Assembly: GCA_031841125.1 (NCBI GenBank)
Contig: CM063112.1
Span: 21,974,603 to 22,038,602, forward strand
Origin: Acanthococcus lagerstroemiae
Lineage: Eukaryota; Arthropoda; Insecta; Hemiptera; Eriococcidae
Length of the DNA stretch: 64,000 nt
Direction: 5' to 3'
Positions 10,266-21,136 of this stretch are shown piece after piece. The stretch's first letter is position 1, and the number at the start of each line of letters is the position of its first letter. The translations under genes were made by a program, and so were the position numbers. Below the pieces are notes generated by a model. It saw only the letters and a program-made list of their open reading frames with translations, did not search any database and was not told where the DNA came from.

Positions 10266-10785
10266 GGAGAGAGAAAACCTAAACGGTCGAAGACCGAAGT
10301 CACTCTTGATAAAATCCCTCTTTTTGTATACGATTCCATTTCCTTGAAATTCACCCAAACCTTTTAGTTATCTTCTTAAGGCAGCCAGATAGTACCCAAA
10401 AATTTTAGTAGCGAATTCCTTATTATTATACAGAGGTAACCTTTTATCCAACCTTTCGGCTGGAATTCTTTCAAGTAACTGTAATGAATTAGAACACCAT
10501 TTTGTGAGCTCAAATCCAGCACTTTTTAGAATTTCCATCAACTGGTTTTTGAAGTTTATAGCTTCATCTCAAGAATCAGCCCCTGTGAAAACATCATCCA
10601 CGTAAAAATCGCGGAGCAATGCTTTTTGCTGATGGAAATTCTTTTCCTTGATCTTCAGCGAGCTTTTTTATGCACTTTGTTGCCAAAAATGGCGCAGATT
10701 CTAATCCAAAAATAACGGTGATCATTTCATAAGTCTTAAAGTCTTCCTTAGGGGTTTCTCTCCAGAAACAACAAACGCAAAATCA
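10262..10785 (-). pseudogene. Inverted BEL/Pao reverse transcriptase segment
   Basis: Read on the minus strand, RT motifs appear in normal order from 10785 down to 10262: FWRETPKEDFKTYEM, FGLESAPFLATKC, a degraded DD-box region, a KWCSNSLQLLERIP-like stretch in shifted frame, and finally KRGILSRVTSVFDRLGFLSP. Those are the BEL/Pao RT palm and connection blocks. The last block, which should lead into the QSLW...W connection, stops exactly at the inner edge of the 5' LTR. The connection itself is found on the opposite strand from 10786. So this block was inverted in place relative to the rest of pol. Stops and frameshifts are frequent. Confidence 0.8.
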
Positions 10786-12127
10786 ATTATGCAATCATTA
10801 TGGGTTAAGTCGTCAAAGAATGGTTTATCGTAGGATTCTGAAGTTCCAGATAATATAAAACAAGAATGGCTTGACTTTTCAACACAATTGCCTTCTCTCA
10901 ATAATATGACTATAGATGGTTATCCTTTCAAAAAATCTCGGCCAAAGGTTGTTGAGCTACATGGATTCGCCGATGTCTCAGAAAGGGCATATATGGAGCT
11001 TTAATCTATATTAGGGGCATTGAAGGGGACCATGTCACATCAACTTTATTTTGTTCAAAAACAAAGATTGCCCCTTTGAAAAGGCAGACTCGTTTAGAAT
11101 TATGTGCTGCTTTATTGCTAGCTGAATTAGTATCCAAAGAATGCAAATTAATAAGTAGAATTCTCGATTTTGATATTGTGCGTCTATGGTCTGATAGTGA
11201 AATTACTTTATGTTGAATAAATTCGTCATCTAAACGATGGCAAATTTTCGTTGTAAATAGGGTAGAGAAAATTCAAAGGTTGACACATCAGGGACAGTGG
11301 GATTATGTAAAACCGGAAGAGAATCCAGCTGATCTATCAAGGGGAATCAGACCAGAAGGTTTAGAAAATTGTGGATTCTGTAGGCATGGGCCAGAATGGC
11401 TTTGGGGTTCTGTTCTTCCTTTTGATAAAAAGAAAATAATAATAAAGTTCCAAAATAATAACAACAATTCGATAAAAATGAGAAATTCAAGAAAAACTCT
11501 GGTTTGCGCAGCAATAAAATTTCAAAGGAATGAATTTTTCTCTTACTATTCAAGTTATTCGAAATTAATAAAGGTGACAGCTTGGTGCCTCAGATTCATT
11601 TGGAATCTCCATTGGTATGGTCCTTTCTTACAAGGTCCATTAAAACTATTTCAATTGAAACAAACTGCTGATGTGTTGATAAAATTGGTTCGGAAGGAAT
11701 TCTTCTCGGATGAAATAAAGGCACTAAAGGCTAATAAAGAAATCAATCCTAAAAGCTTTACAAGTTCATTATCACAATTTTTAGAGGCTTTAGATATTTG
11801 GAGGGTAGGAGGTAGATTACAGAACTCGGAATTCTCTAACGAACAACGTTTTCCAACGCTATTACCCTCAAAACACGTAAGACATCTACATGCTGGGCCG
11901 AATTTACTGAGATCTGTGCTCAGAAGACAATATTGGATTCTGCAACACAGTTCAGCTATACGAAATTGTATCTCAAAATGTGCATGTTGCATTCGCCAAA
12001 GGGCTGATACAAGAACTCAAATGATGGATACTCATCCTTGGGCTCAAGTAACCCCTGCTAAAGCTTTTCAAACTACTATGGTATTGACTATGCTGGTCCA
12101 TTCAAACTGCTTAGAAAGGGAGGAGTA
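10786..12127 (+). pseudogene. BEL/Pao pol: RT connection, RNase H and integrase zinc-binding region
   Basis: The frame begins with KLLMQSLWVKSS and DNIKQEWLDFSTQLPS (connection). It continues with VELHGFADVSE (the first RNase H Asp block), LFCSKTKIAPLKRQTRLELC, LWSDSEITLC (the later Asp) and VNRVEKIQ. From 11280 a 282-codon frame carries WDYVKPEENPADLSRG, IWRVGGRL, the H..H..C..C zinc-binding spacing around HVRHLHAGP and CISKCACCIRQ, and QMMDTHPWAQVTPAKAF. This order is specific to BEL/Pao. In-frame stops at about 11003 and 11216 and a frameshift near 12080 disrupt it. Confidence 0.85.
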
Positions 12128-12810
12128 AGAACAAAGGTCATAATTCAATGTTATGTTGCAATCTTTGTATGCTTTGCTACAAAGGCTATCCACTTTGAGA
12201 ATTAATACCTGATCTTACATCAGGTAAAATCGGTAAAGAGTCATTTAAAATTTGTGTTGGGAAGTGCTCTTCTTACATACGAACAAAATGAAACGTTACT
12301 AACGCAGATTGAGGCCTACTTGAATGCATGCCTTTTAATAGCCGAATCAACAGATCCAGACGAATATATGGGGCACTTACACCAGGACACCTTTTAGTAG
12401 GGGGACCCATCACTGCTCTACCTAATCCAGATTTTACAAAGGTATCTTTAAATCGGCTAAAATATTGAGAATTAGTCAAACAGAAATCCACGGGATTCTG
12501 GAATAGGTGGAGTCGGGAATACCTACACACACTTCAATAAAAAAACGAAATGGAAGCAAACAAAAAATGATTTCAAAATTGGGGACATCGTCCCAGTAAA
12601 AGAGGATAATACTCCACCCACATTTTGGCCTCTAGGTCGAATTTCGGAAGTGCATCCTGGTAGTGATGGTCATATCAGAGTAGTGACTTTAAGAATGAGA
12701 GCTGGTCCCTATGAAAATTTAAAAAATAAAGGCTGCGGAAAAACCACAGAGACGAAAAGACCTGTGAGGAAATTAGTGTATCTGCCTACTCCAGAAGAAG
12801 AAGAATAAAC
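12075..12810 (+). pseudogene. BEL/Pao integrase remnant and C-terminal domain, core deleted
   Basis: After a frameshift, the YAGPF block and VIIQCYVAIFVCFATKAIHFE (the start of the integrase core with its first Asp neighbourhood) run to about 12220. The next recognisable text is SVKSHLKFVLGSALLTYEQN and TLLTQIEA, normally some 150 residues downstream. The stretch with the second Asp and Glu of the DDE core is therefore missing. It continues with LTPGHLLVGGPITALP, NRWSREYLHTLQ, VKEDNTPPTFWPLGRISEVH, GHIRVVTLR and RPVRKLVYLP, which is the BEL C-terminal domain (DUF-type 'PGxDGxxRVV' block), ending at a stop near 12808. Several frameshifts are present. The next 590 bp to the polypurine tract are non-coding. 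Confidence 0.8.
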
Positions 12811-13393
12811 CCACCATAATATGGTTATAATAAAATAAAAAAATGAGGAAATTCCGTTTTGAAGGCTATTTTTAAATAATAGTTTCTTGTATATGTGTTA
12901 CAGAACAGTGGAAATTGATCCCATGAAACAAAAGAGATTCCAATATAGAAGTTACGACGTGCATTTCTTTATTTCGGTTGTTGTGACTTAAAATTCAAAG
13001 TTTAGTTTTTGTTCCATTATGTGATTCAAAAGGAAGATGTTCTATTCTGGAAGGAAATTATTTTCTTCAATATATTGGGCTGAGAAATTTAAATGAAGTT
13101 CATTTTTTCTCGCCTTGTGTAAGTCTGGTACCAGCAATTAAATTCAAAAATCTGGAACTCACCTAAAACGGGACATTATGTCTTAAAATTGTAAGGCAGG
13201 CAAGCAATAATTGATTTGTCTCTATAAGAAGGAGAGTGTAAAGAAAGGCAAAGCATTTGGTCATGATAATATGATAAAATTAAAATGGATTCAGTCATCC
13301 AAAATAAAATCCTGTCAGTTGAAGTAAAATTTAAGTTCAGTAACACATTAAAAAAAAACTCAGATTTTTATTTGGTTGAGATACACAATATCT

Positions 13394-13407
13394 CAAGAGG
13401 GGAGGAT
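13394..13407 (+). promoter_or_regulatory. Polypurine tract of the BEL/Pao element
   Basis: CAAGAGGGGAGGAT lies directly before the 3' LTR start TGTTTCGAATC. A purine-rich stretch at this place is the plus-strand primer of LTR elements, and it fixes the LTR boundary at 13408. Confidence 0.75.
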
Positions 13408-13738
13408 TGTTTCGAATCAATAGAATCAAAAAATAAATAGATTAATAAATAAATAAATAGAATCGGTTTTCTTTCTAGTGATTACCTATGATCACCCGTA
13501 CCCAATGAATATTGTTATATTGTTTACGTTATCTATACCAAAAGCCAACTCAAACATGTGATGTATTCTTGCTGCTTTGATGAGTCATGCGAAAAAAAGA
13601 AAGGCGAGAAGAGACTTGTGTTCGTGCTCAGTATTACAAATGATGATGTAAGAGAATGTAACAAAGATTTCTTACTATGTTCGTTTTTTCTCGTGCAAAT
13701 TTGTTAATGTTTTTTTATTTTGCTCGCCTTAGTATAAA
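13408..13738 (+). repeat. 3' LTR of the BEL/Pao element
   Basis: This is a direct copy of 9932-10265, beginning TGTTTCGAATCAATAGAATC and ending TTAGTATAAA, followed by (CAGA)n. The identity is high but there are several indels relative to the 5' copy. Confidence 0.85.
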
Positions 13739-13859
13739 CAGACAGACAGACATCTTCAAGTATTATAGGTCTCAGCAATTAGGCCAAGATTAACGTTAAC
13801 CAGAAATCTCCCCGTTCCTACACCGACACACCCCTCCCCTACTACTCAACAATCAAGAG

Positions 13860-14175
13860 ATTAAAATTTAAGAGGCTATGTAGCAGAATAAGATAGGTGG
13901 AATCGGCTTAAGTCGTTTTTTTCAAATTTTTCTTCAGTCTTCAATTTACAGTAGTAAAAGAAAATTTCAGAGCCCATCATAACAATCTTACCACTTTTCA
14001 CTCTTTTAGCTTTATCTCAAGCATTTGTGTAGCTCGAATGGTACAAAATTTGGCAAATACATAGGCAAAGGCCTCCGGTATAAAATTATAACCAAATTTT
14101 TTGAGATTTTTTTAAATACCTTTTCTGATCCTCAAAATCAATTTTGAAATTTTCAAAATAGCGCCCACGCCTTTA
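13860..14175 (-). repeat. Dispersed repeat in inverted orientation to 19775-20104
   Basis: The reverse complement of this segment matches 19775-20104 over about 320 bp. The shared landmarks are TCAAAATCGATTTTGA-like, TGGTACAAAATTTGG / CCAAAGTTCGTACC, GAGTGAAAA, GATGGGCTCT, ATTTTCTTTTACCACTG and CTATCTTATCCTGCTA. Both copies lie beside other repeat families. They are non-coding. Confidence 0.65.
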
Positions 14176-14211
14176 TTTTTAATCTGGCAAAAAAATTTTA
14201 TTTGCAAATAT

Positions 14212-14465
14212 TTCCAGAGACGACACTTGACTTTCAGTTTGCGGGGGGGGGGGGGGGAAGAAGGAAAATTTGTCGATAAATATGTTTTGAAAACTAAAAA
14301 TTCGTCAACAAAATTTTTTAAATATTTGAAAATTTGCCAATTTTTCAATCAAAATATTTTTTAATAAAAAAAAAAAAACAAAAACAAACAAACAAACAAA
14401 CGTTCCTAGAAAATGAAAAATTCAAATGAACAATTTCAAAATTTGCCGACTGCCAAATTATTGGG
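14212..14465 (+). repeat. Second copy of the (CAAA)n dispersed repeat
   Basis: It matches 7998-8180 in order, with a longer G15-16 tract and an extra AAATTCGTCAACAAAATT block. It is followed by TATTTCACCCCCCCCCC. From 14470 to 15155 there is AT-rich DNA with poly-A tracts in which I recognise nothing. Confidence 0.6.
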
Positions 14466-15159
14466 GTATTTCACCCCCCCCCCCCCCTCCCAACTAGTTT
14501 TGTCCTTGTAAATGCAGATTGGAACCGTATCCACCAAACACTCACATTTGCGCACATGAGCATACCCTAGTCTGGGAGGGTAAGGTGGAAGGATATTAGT
14601 AATACTGGAGAGGAACACACAACTTCCTCTACACATTAAGGTGGGCGTTATTTACTTTTCGTGACCTTTTTTCTGAATTTCCTCTGATTCGTCTCTTAAA
14701 TTGGTTTAAATGAAATAAATGAATAAATAAAATTAAAAAAAAGAAACTATAAAATTTCAGGTCGATCGGATTAAGGGAATTCGTGCCACAAGCTCCCTTT
14801 CGTTCCTACGGGAAAAACACATGGGGTTTTGACTTTTGTTCCAGACTAAATTTCCCTCCTATATTCACGAGGACCAAAGTCCGTAAATTAAATTATAGAA
14901 CATTTGCTATCGAATTCAGCTTGTGACATTGGAAAATGAGTCTTGCTTTCAACTGTTAGATTTTAATAAAATGTTCAACATTCTCAGATTTCAGGCTCTA
15001 GGCAAGGGCGGAAATAAACCGAAAACTTGGGGGGCTGAAGCTGCAACGCCTAAAATAACTTTCTAAAAATCAAAAATCATAGCCCCCACCCCAAAAAAAA
15101 AGAAGAAAAACGACAAAAAATAGATTTTTTTGTGATACTTCCTTTGTAAGAAAAAAAAA

Positions 15160-15355
15160 ATCACTTACTTTTTCTTTGAAGAAAGGTTGCAGTTTTTCTT
15201 TCCTCGAGAAGAAATAAAAAATTCAGTTCTTATTAGTGAGGAAAGGAAGGAAATAAGTTTCCATACATTCCTTCAGAAAGGAATGGATTGTCATTCTGAG
15301 AGAGAAAGACAGTCTTTTACATTTACGGAATGGAGAGACATGGTTCACCTGAACA
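15160..15355 (+). repeat. GAAGAAAGG/TTTTCTTTCC repeat (pairs with 17915-18105)
   Basis: TTGCAGTTTTTCTTTCCTCGAGAAG, TTCAGTTCTTATTAGTGAGGA, CATACATTCCTTCAGAAAGG, GATTGTCATTCT and TTTACATTTACGGAATGG are matched in order at 17938-18085. The 168-codon frame that starts at 15187 is therefore this repeat read through into the retroelement that follows, and not one protein. Confidence 0.55.
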
Positions 15356-15364
15356 TGGTACCGA

Positions 15365-17195
15365 AAAAATCAAAATTCTGCAAAGAGAGAAGAAATATCA
15401 ATGAAGGCACGACATGGTCAGCTCGTCTCTGGAAAATATGCAAAAAATATGAAAAACTCGAGAGAAACTCAACTCTAGGATCTTACCCAACAACTTATCT
15501 GTTAGACAGAACAGGTAAGAATATCTATGACGGGGAGGGGATGAACTCACTGGCAACAGAATTCTACAAAGAGTTACACAAAGTCTCAAAGGGACTTGGC
15601 GCACCTAGGCGTGAAGAAGGTTTGGAACAGATAGGCATATCAGAAATATCAGAACCCCCCCTTTTTAAAATCGGAAATCAGAAGTGTAGTTAAAAATTTA
15701 AACACAAATAAAGCCACAGGGAACGATGGGGTAAGAATCGAGCACATAATCAATGGCGAAGAGAGGATAATCGGCGCACTAACTCAATTACTTAATGAAA
15801 TTTTAACGCCAGGTGAATTACTCGAAAACTGGGACTGTTCGGACATCGTCTTACTCTTCAGAAACGGGGCCTGACACAATGGGTAACTACAGGTCTATCG
15901 GCTTATCCCCCCCACAATCTCAAAAATATTTTCAAAATTATTAGAGATAAGACAGATACTTTTTGGAACCAAAACAACCACCCGACCAAGGCAAGTTCAG
16001 AAGAAATTACTCTATTTTGGACCATCTCCAAACAATCGGCCAAATTATCGAAAAATCTAACGAATACAAATTCAACATAAACCTTGCATTTATCGATTAC
16101 AACAAAACTTTCGATTCCTTGCACCATGGCTTCATAGTTGGTGCTCTAAAAAACCAGAGGTCCCCGATCAGCCGACCAGCATTGTCAAAAAACATGTACT
16201 CAAACCCAAAAAGCAGAATTATCGCCGATAAAACAGGAATATTATTTCCAATTCGGTCACTATCCCCTCTGCTCTTCATAGCTGCTGCTGAAGAGTTCTT
16301 CAGGCAACTGAGGTGGACTAAAAAGAGCTTAAACATAAATGGCAGGAAAAAAATCTCGAATTTGAAATTCGCAGACATCATCCTAATAACTGAGATCAGA
16401 GGGGAGCTGGATGAAATGCTCGGTGAGCTAAACAAAGAAGGCAAAAAAGTAGGCCTAACTCTCAATTTTGGAAAATCTAAAATTCTTACGAACTTGAAAA
16501 ACCCGGGTAGAAGTTGTCTAGAAAATAAAGAAGTGGAGATACTATCAGAAGCAACCTATCTGGGCCGACTGATTTTCCTTAAAAACAGAAACGAAAAACA
16601 AATCGCTTTCCTGGAAGAAATACTGGTCTCTAAAACACATATTCAAAGGAAACTTTAATAATAAACGAAATCGGAAATTTTTAACATGTGCGTAATGCTA
16701 GTGCATACATACAGATCCCCTACCTAGGCCATCACCTCGAAGCTAATCAATAAAAAAGAAACTCTGCAAAATTCTATAATGCGTTCGATTTTGGGTTTGA
16801 AACTAAAAGACTGTATAGGTCTACAATTTATCAAGAAAAAATTACTAAAAACGAAAAACAGTATTGAAACCATAAGAAACTTGAAATGGGGCTGGGCAGG
16901 GCACGTTGCAAGACTACCCCCCCCCCCAGTTAGGCTTACCAAGCGACTTTCTGGTTTCTGAGTCACAGGAAAACAGAGGTGAACCAAGAGCTCGGTGGAG
17001 GGACGAAATCAAAAAAGTTTTGCAGAATAAACACCTCCAGAAAATTTCTTTAGACTGAAAAGAGTGGGAGATTGAGGCAGACCTTTGCCTTCTATGGGCC
17101 GGGGTACACTCGACAAAACTCACCGAAGATATACTTAAGGAATGTAATGGTAAGTTGTGTACCTCACACATAAAGGTTGATTTGATTTGATTTTG
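15365..17195 (+). pseudogene. Non-LTR retrotransposon (RTE-like), 5'-truncated and dead
   Basis: Blocks appear in normal order. A linker carries TYLLDRTGKNIYDGEGMNSL (about 15500). The palm start is VVKNLNTNKATGNDGVRIEH with ENWDCSDIVLLFRNG (15680-15870). Then come FRRNYSILDHLQTIGQIIEK and AFIDYNKTFDSLHHG (the 15963 frame), FPIRSLSPLLF for the RGVRQGDPLSP block, LKFADIILIT for FADDIVLI, GLTLNFGKSKIL, and ATYLGRLI. The C-terminal part has MRSILGLKLKDCIG, WGWAGHVARLP and RARWRDEIKK. It ends with a (TTGAT)n tail at about 17175-17195. FADI in place of FADD removes a catalytic Asp, and frameshifts occur near 15870-15960 and 16660. The endonuclease domain is missing. Confidence 0.85.
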
Positions 17196-17914
17196 TCTTC
17201 CAAAATCCTAAATTCAACTTCTCCCTTCTCCTGAAGGGTCTAAGCAACTTTTACCGAAAAAATTGAACATATCCGAATTAAAAGATATTAAGGGCGCTGA
17301 TTTCGAAAATCAGATTAATTTGGGCTCCGAATGCGACTTTTTCCTCATTCGAAGGGCCAATTTGTCATGGCTGTTTCTAAAATACGAACTTGTGATTCTT
17401 TCTACGAGGAACTGGAAAAGAATCGTCCTTTTAACTTGACTTTAAAGTGTCAGAAGATGTTTTCTCTAAATCACTTATTTCTTATAAATTGTAACCGTAT
17501 CTCAATCTAGCCTATCAAGATTCAAATTTCAAACGTTGTGTAGGTAAAATTAACTTAGCTCATGGAAATCTAGTTAATCAACCCATTGTCTTTCTTTTTT
17601 TTTTTTTTTTGTTTTTTTAAATGCGGAGTTAATTTGAATCGCAACGAGACAGACGTACCTCTTCAAGTACTCAAGATCTCAATTGGACCACGAATGAATT
17701 CCCCTCGTTCCATCAACATTGATTCGTGCCTCCAAAATTCGAATTTTTACACCTGAAGTTGGGCAAAATTTCGATAGGAAAATCACCTAATCACCTCTTT
17801 TCTTTCTTGAACGGAAAAATGTTTCCTAGTAAAAAATCATGATTTGCTAGCTTTCTTTTTTTCAGAAAAAAAGGTCGTAGTTTTTTCTCATTCAAAACAA
17901 AAAAGGAAATAATT

Positions 17915-18105
17915 CTCTACTTTCTCTTCGAAGATAGTTTGCAGTCTTTTTCGAGAAAAAAATGCAGTTCCTCTTACTAAGGAGCAGGACGGAACAAGTT
18001 TTCTTACATTCTTCAAAAAAGAAACAGATTGTCTTACTAGGAAAGAAAAGAAGTCCGCTTTTACATTCAAGAAATGGAAGGAAAGAAAACTAACATACCA
18101 TTGGA
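17915..18105 (+). repeat. Second copy of the GAAGAAAGG repeat
   Basis: It is homologous to 15160-15355. The interval 17200-17910 holds a partial 140-bp-type unit (17270-17400), a poly-T tract at 17590 and ACAGACGTACCTCTTCAAGTACT, which resembles 13745-13770. It contains nothing coding. Confidence 0.5.
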
Positions 18106-18234
18106 CGCAGTTACGCAAAAATTGCTCAACAGACTATCTGTTTCTTGAGAAAACGTAACATTAAAAGCCAATGAATAATGCCGGTTTACGGACACAGCGT
18201 TTATTGACAAACTTTTTTCAACGTGGATACACAT

Positions 18235-18416
18235 CAAGGCCGTATACAAGGGGGAGAGGGGGTTAAGGGGCCTGCCTCCTTCTCACAGTACGGCCGTATG
18301 CTTAAAAATTCAGGAAAATGCGGATCTCAGAAATCTTAGAAAATAAATTTAGTTTAAAATACCCCATATGTTAGATCACCCCTCCCCCTCTCGCCATATT
18401 CCTTGATACGGCACTG
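18235..18416. mobile_element. hAT-like miniature element with 8-bp target duplication
   Basis: ATACACAT occurs on both sides (18227-18234 and 18417-18424). The ends CAAGGCCGTATACAAGG and CCTTGATACGGCACTG are imperfect inverted repeats (consensus CAGTGCCGTATCAAGG). The interior is GC-rich and non-coding (GAGAGGGGGTTAAGGGGCC / TCACCCCTCCCCCTC). A related flanking sequence at 34690-34800 runs straight through the insertion point, which proves the ends. Confidence 0.85.
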
Positions 18417-18539
18417 ATACACATTTTTGTATCGGAGGCCCAATTTTAAAAATTTCTACTTTTACGCTCTCTCCAGCGATACCAATACCTAACTCATTTT
18501 GTCAACAAATGTCGCTTGGGCGGTTCTTGCTTAACATCG

Positions 18540-19450
18540 TCCAGTTTGACTTGCCAACAAAATTGAATCGGAATTAAAAACTTCTAGGTCATTTATTCTC
18601 AGAATTTTATCAGATTTTTGATCTGACTCATTCAAACGGGCCAACTTGAAGACTTCAAGATTTGTAAAGATTTCATCATCAGTCTGACAATCTCCAGAAG
18701 ACATTAGCTGAGAAACACAATGGGGAGAAACACAATAGGATTTGAGAAAATTTCATCAAGTTTTATTAAAAGATTCTCAAAACACGTTCACTATTTTCTG
18801 ACATTATTAAGACTGTAAGACTAGTAATCTTTCTATCAAGATTCTGTCGAAAACTTCTTTTAGATTATTTTCTGATGAACTTATCTTCTAAGACTTCAAA
18901 ACATGCAGTGATTTCATCAACTATTTCTATGATGTTTGTAAATCAGCAAAGAATCTGACAAGACTCGTCAAGATTTACCAAATTTCCATCGAGATTCCGT
19001 TCGAAATTCTATGAGGCAGTGTTAAAGTTTTGTGAAAATCATAATAAGATTGCCTAAGACTTGTAAACATTCCATGGAGACTCCGTAGACAATTCATGAA
19101 GACTCTATTTACGCTTCAGAAAAACTTTGAACACTACAGAATTTATAGAGACTTAATCGAAAATCTGTTGGGCATCAGAAAGGAAATTCTTTGAAATCAA
19201 CTAAGAATTTCTTAAAGCTCAATACGAAAATGTCATGAAAATTTGGCAGAAATTTTTTTTAAGATGGGTTGAATAATTTTATAAGAAATAATTCAAGGCT
19301 GTAAGACTTGTAGGCAGTCCGTACACAAATACTTTGAAAAACTCATTCAGATTATATTTTTGCAACAAGAAGTACTTTAAGACTGTATCTAATTTATGAA
19401 AAATTTTTAACGAGTCAGGAATCTGTTAAAAATCTCTAATGATTTCATTA
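18540..19450. repeat. Degenerate AAGATT/CAAGACT-rich stretch
   Basis: Words such as AAGATTTC(A)TCA, AAGACTTGTAA and GATTCTG(T)(C)GAAA recur every 25-50 bp without a fixed period. It is probably an eroded short-period tandem repeat. There is no coding potential. Confidence 0.3.
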
Positions 19451-19539
19451 GAATCTTGTTCAAGATTTATTAAATCTACGTTAACATGTCTATAGAAATA
19501 CGAGTATACATAATTACAATTCAGTACAATTTGAGAACT

Positions 19540-19790
19540 CCACCCCCCCCCCCCCTCCTTCAGGACTACTGATTGGTCATTATCAATTCCACTTTTTCTA
19601 ATACTAATTTGGTCTCCAAAACTGAATAAGGAATAGTCATATTCGAGGCCCTTGGTTGAATTTATGAAATCAACGACCCCAAAAATCTCTGATTTTAATA
19701 CCGTGTTTAATTTTCTTGGCAAAGACCGTTGGGCTCTTCAGGAAGAGGAGGAAGTCATTTTTGCCAGCTCAAAAATGGCAGCATGGGCAT
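19540..19790 (+). repeat. Partial ~140-bp-type units after a poly-C run
   Basis: CACCCCCCCCCCCCC at about 19540 is followed by AATCAACGACCCCAAAAATC, TTTAATACCGTGTTTAATTT and TTGGCAAAGACC, which are landmarks of the 400-1230 repeat. Confidence 0.4.
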
Positions 19791-20104
19791 CATTCTGAAA
19801 ATTTCAAAATCGATTTTGAAGATCCAAAAAGGTATAGAAAATCTCAAAAAATTCGGTTGTAATTATACTGGGAGCCTCCACCTATATACCAAAGTTCGTA
19901 CCGTTCGAGCCAAAAATGCCCAAGATAAGAGCTGAGAAAGAGTGAAAATCATATATTTCGAGCCACACCCCTCTGGAGGGGATAGGACTGTAACGATGGG
20001 CTCTTGATATTTTCTTTTACCACTGCAAATAGAGGACTGAAGAAAAATCTGAAAAAATCAACTTAGACCGATTCGACCTATCTTATCCTGCTATATAGTC
20101 TTTG
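19775..20104 (+). repeat. Dispersed repeat (inverted relative to 13860-14175)
   Basis: See the 13860-14175 entry for the shared landmarks. This copy leads directly into 140-bp-type sequence at about 20105. Confidence 0.65.
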
Positions 20105-20600
20105 GGTCGAATCCAAACTCTGATCAGATTTTCGAAGTCGGAGACCCAAAAAAACCCCAATTTTGATACTTGGCCCAATTTCTATTGTACAATTAATCTG
20201 ACCCTCCTGAAGGACAAAAACTCATTATTGGGGCCCAAATCGTGGTCGGATCAAGAATTTGATTGCGTTCTCAGAATCAACGATCCAAGGAATCTTTACT
20301 TCAATAGTCACTTCGATAGCCTGTTCGATGTATTTCCATTTAGGATTTTAAAGTTGGTGAAACGTTCCAGCTCCTCTTTCGGGGAGAGACAAGTTTTCCA
20401 CCCGAAAAAAAACTAGACCTTAGCCCTTGAAGATCGTTAGTCATCCCACATCAACCCGACTTCGTAATAAAAAAAAAACTAGGGGGAGGGATTTTTGTGT
20501 CGCCCCCTGTATGAATCTGGTCCCAAATTTATTTCGACTAAACGGCCCTGCACGTGAAATGCCAGTTCAACTCTTTGAACAAAACCTAAACGCTTTAATG
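20105..20600 (+). repeat. 140-bp unit plus dispersed repeat copy 2 (pairs with 1080-1510)
   Basis: TCGAATCCAAACTCTGATCAG and GGAGACCCAAAAAAACCCCAA are one 140-bp-type unit. From 20165 the sequence follows 1080-1510 base by base with moderate divergence, through CTAGACCTTAGCCC and CCCTGTATGAATCTGGTCC to ACAAAACCTAAACGC. The next 530 bp, 20600-21130, show nothing recognisable. Confidence 0.65.
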
Positions 20601-21136
20601 AAACATTTTTAGTGCACCAAAATAAAATTTCTGAGTATCTTCACTATCAAAATGCAAAAACTCCTTCTTTTCATTCTACTCTAATAGGAGGATGTATTTT
20701 GTAATTTATCATTGCCTGAGCTTTCCTTTAAGATCGCCGATTTCCATTTCATAATTATTCGAACACAAGAGAACTGGCGCACAGAATAATCACTGCAAAT
20801 TACTTGATATGTACTACCCCAACTTTCTTTCAAAGTAACATCAATTTACTTCAGAACTACCCAGAGAATGACCCTCGCCACAAATACCTGTACGAAAACA
20901 ACGCCTATTCTGTAGCACAAAAAATTTGTTAGGCACTACCAAAAAAATTTGAGCAGTTCCAAAAAACAACAGTATTACGTTCAGTTGAAAAAAAAAACAA
21001 CAATAAATTTAACTTATGACTCACAAACGCTAAAAGTTGAGGAGGACCAACTGAGATTCGCTTGATCACGACTCATGCTATGCGACAAGTCTGAACTACA
21101 TAGTAAATATATTCGAAAATATATGACTCATCCGAA

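Larger units (their letters stand above)
9932..13738 (+). mobile_element. BEL/Pao LTR retrotransposon, rearranged and defective
   Basis: Two direct repeats of about 330 bp bracket about 3.1 kb that holds BEL/Pao pol pieces and a polypurine tract next to the 3' LTR. Normal BEL elements are 5-7 kb with gag, protease, RT, RNase H and integrase. Here gag, protease and the N-terminal RT are absent, a central RT block is inverted, RNase H and C-terminal integrase are present with frameshifts, and the integrase core is deleted. No 4-6-bp target duplication could be matched with confidence. It cannot move by itself. Confidence 0.85.

Noticed and set aside
15187..15693. A single 168-codon gene
   Set aside because: The first ~55 codons are the GAAGAAAGG repeat also found at 17915-18105; only the rest belongs to the non-LTR element.
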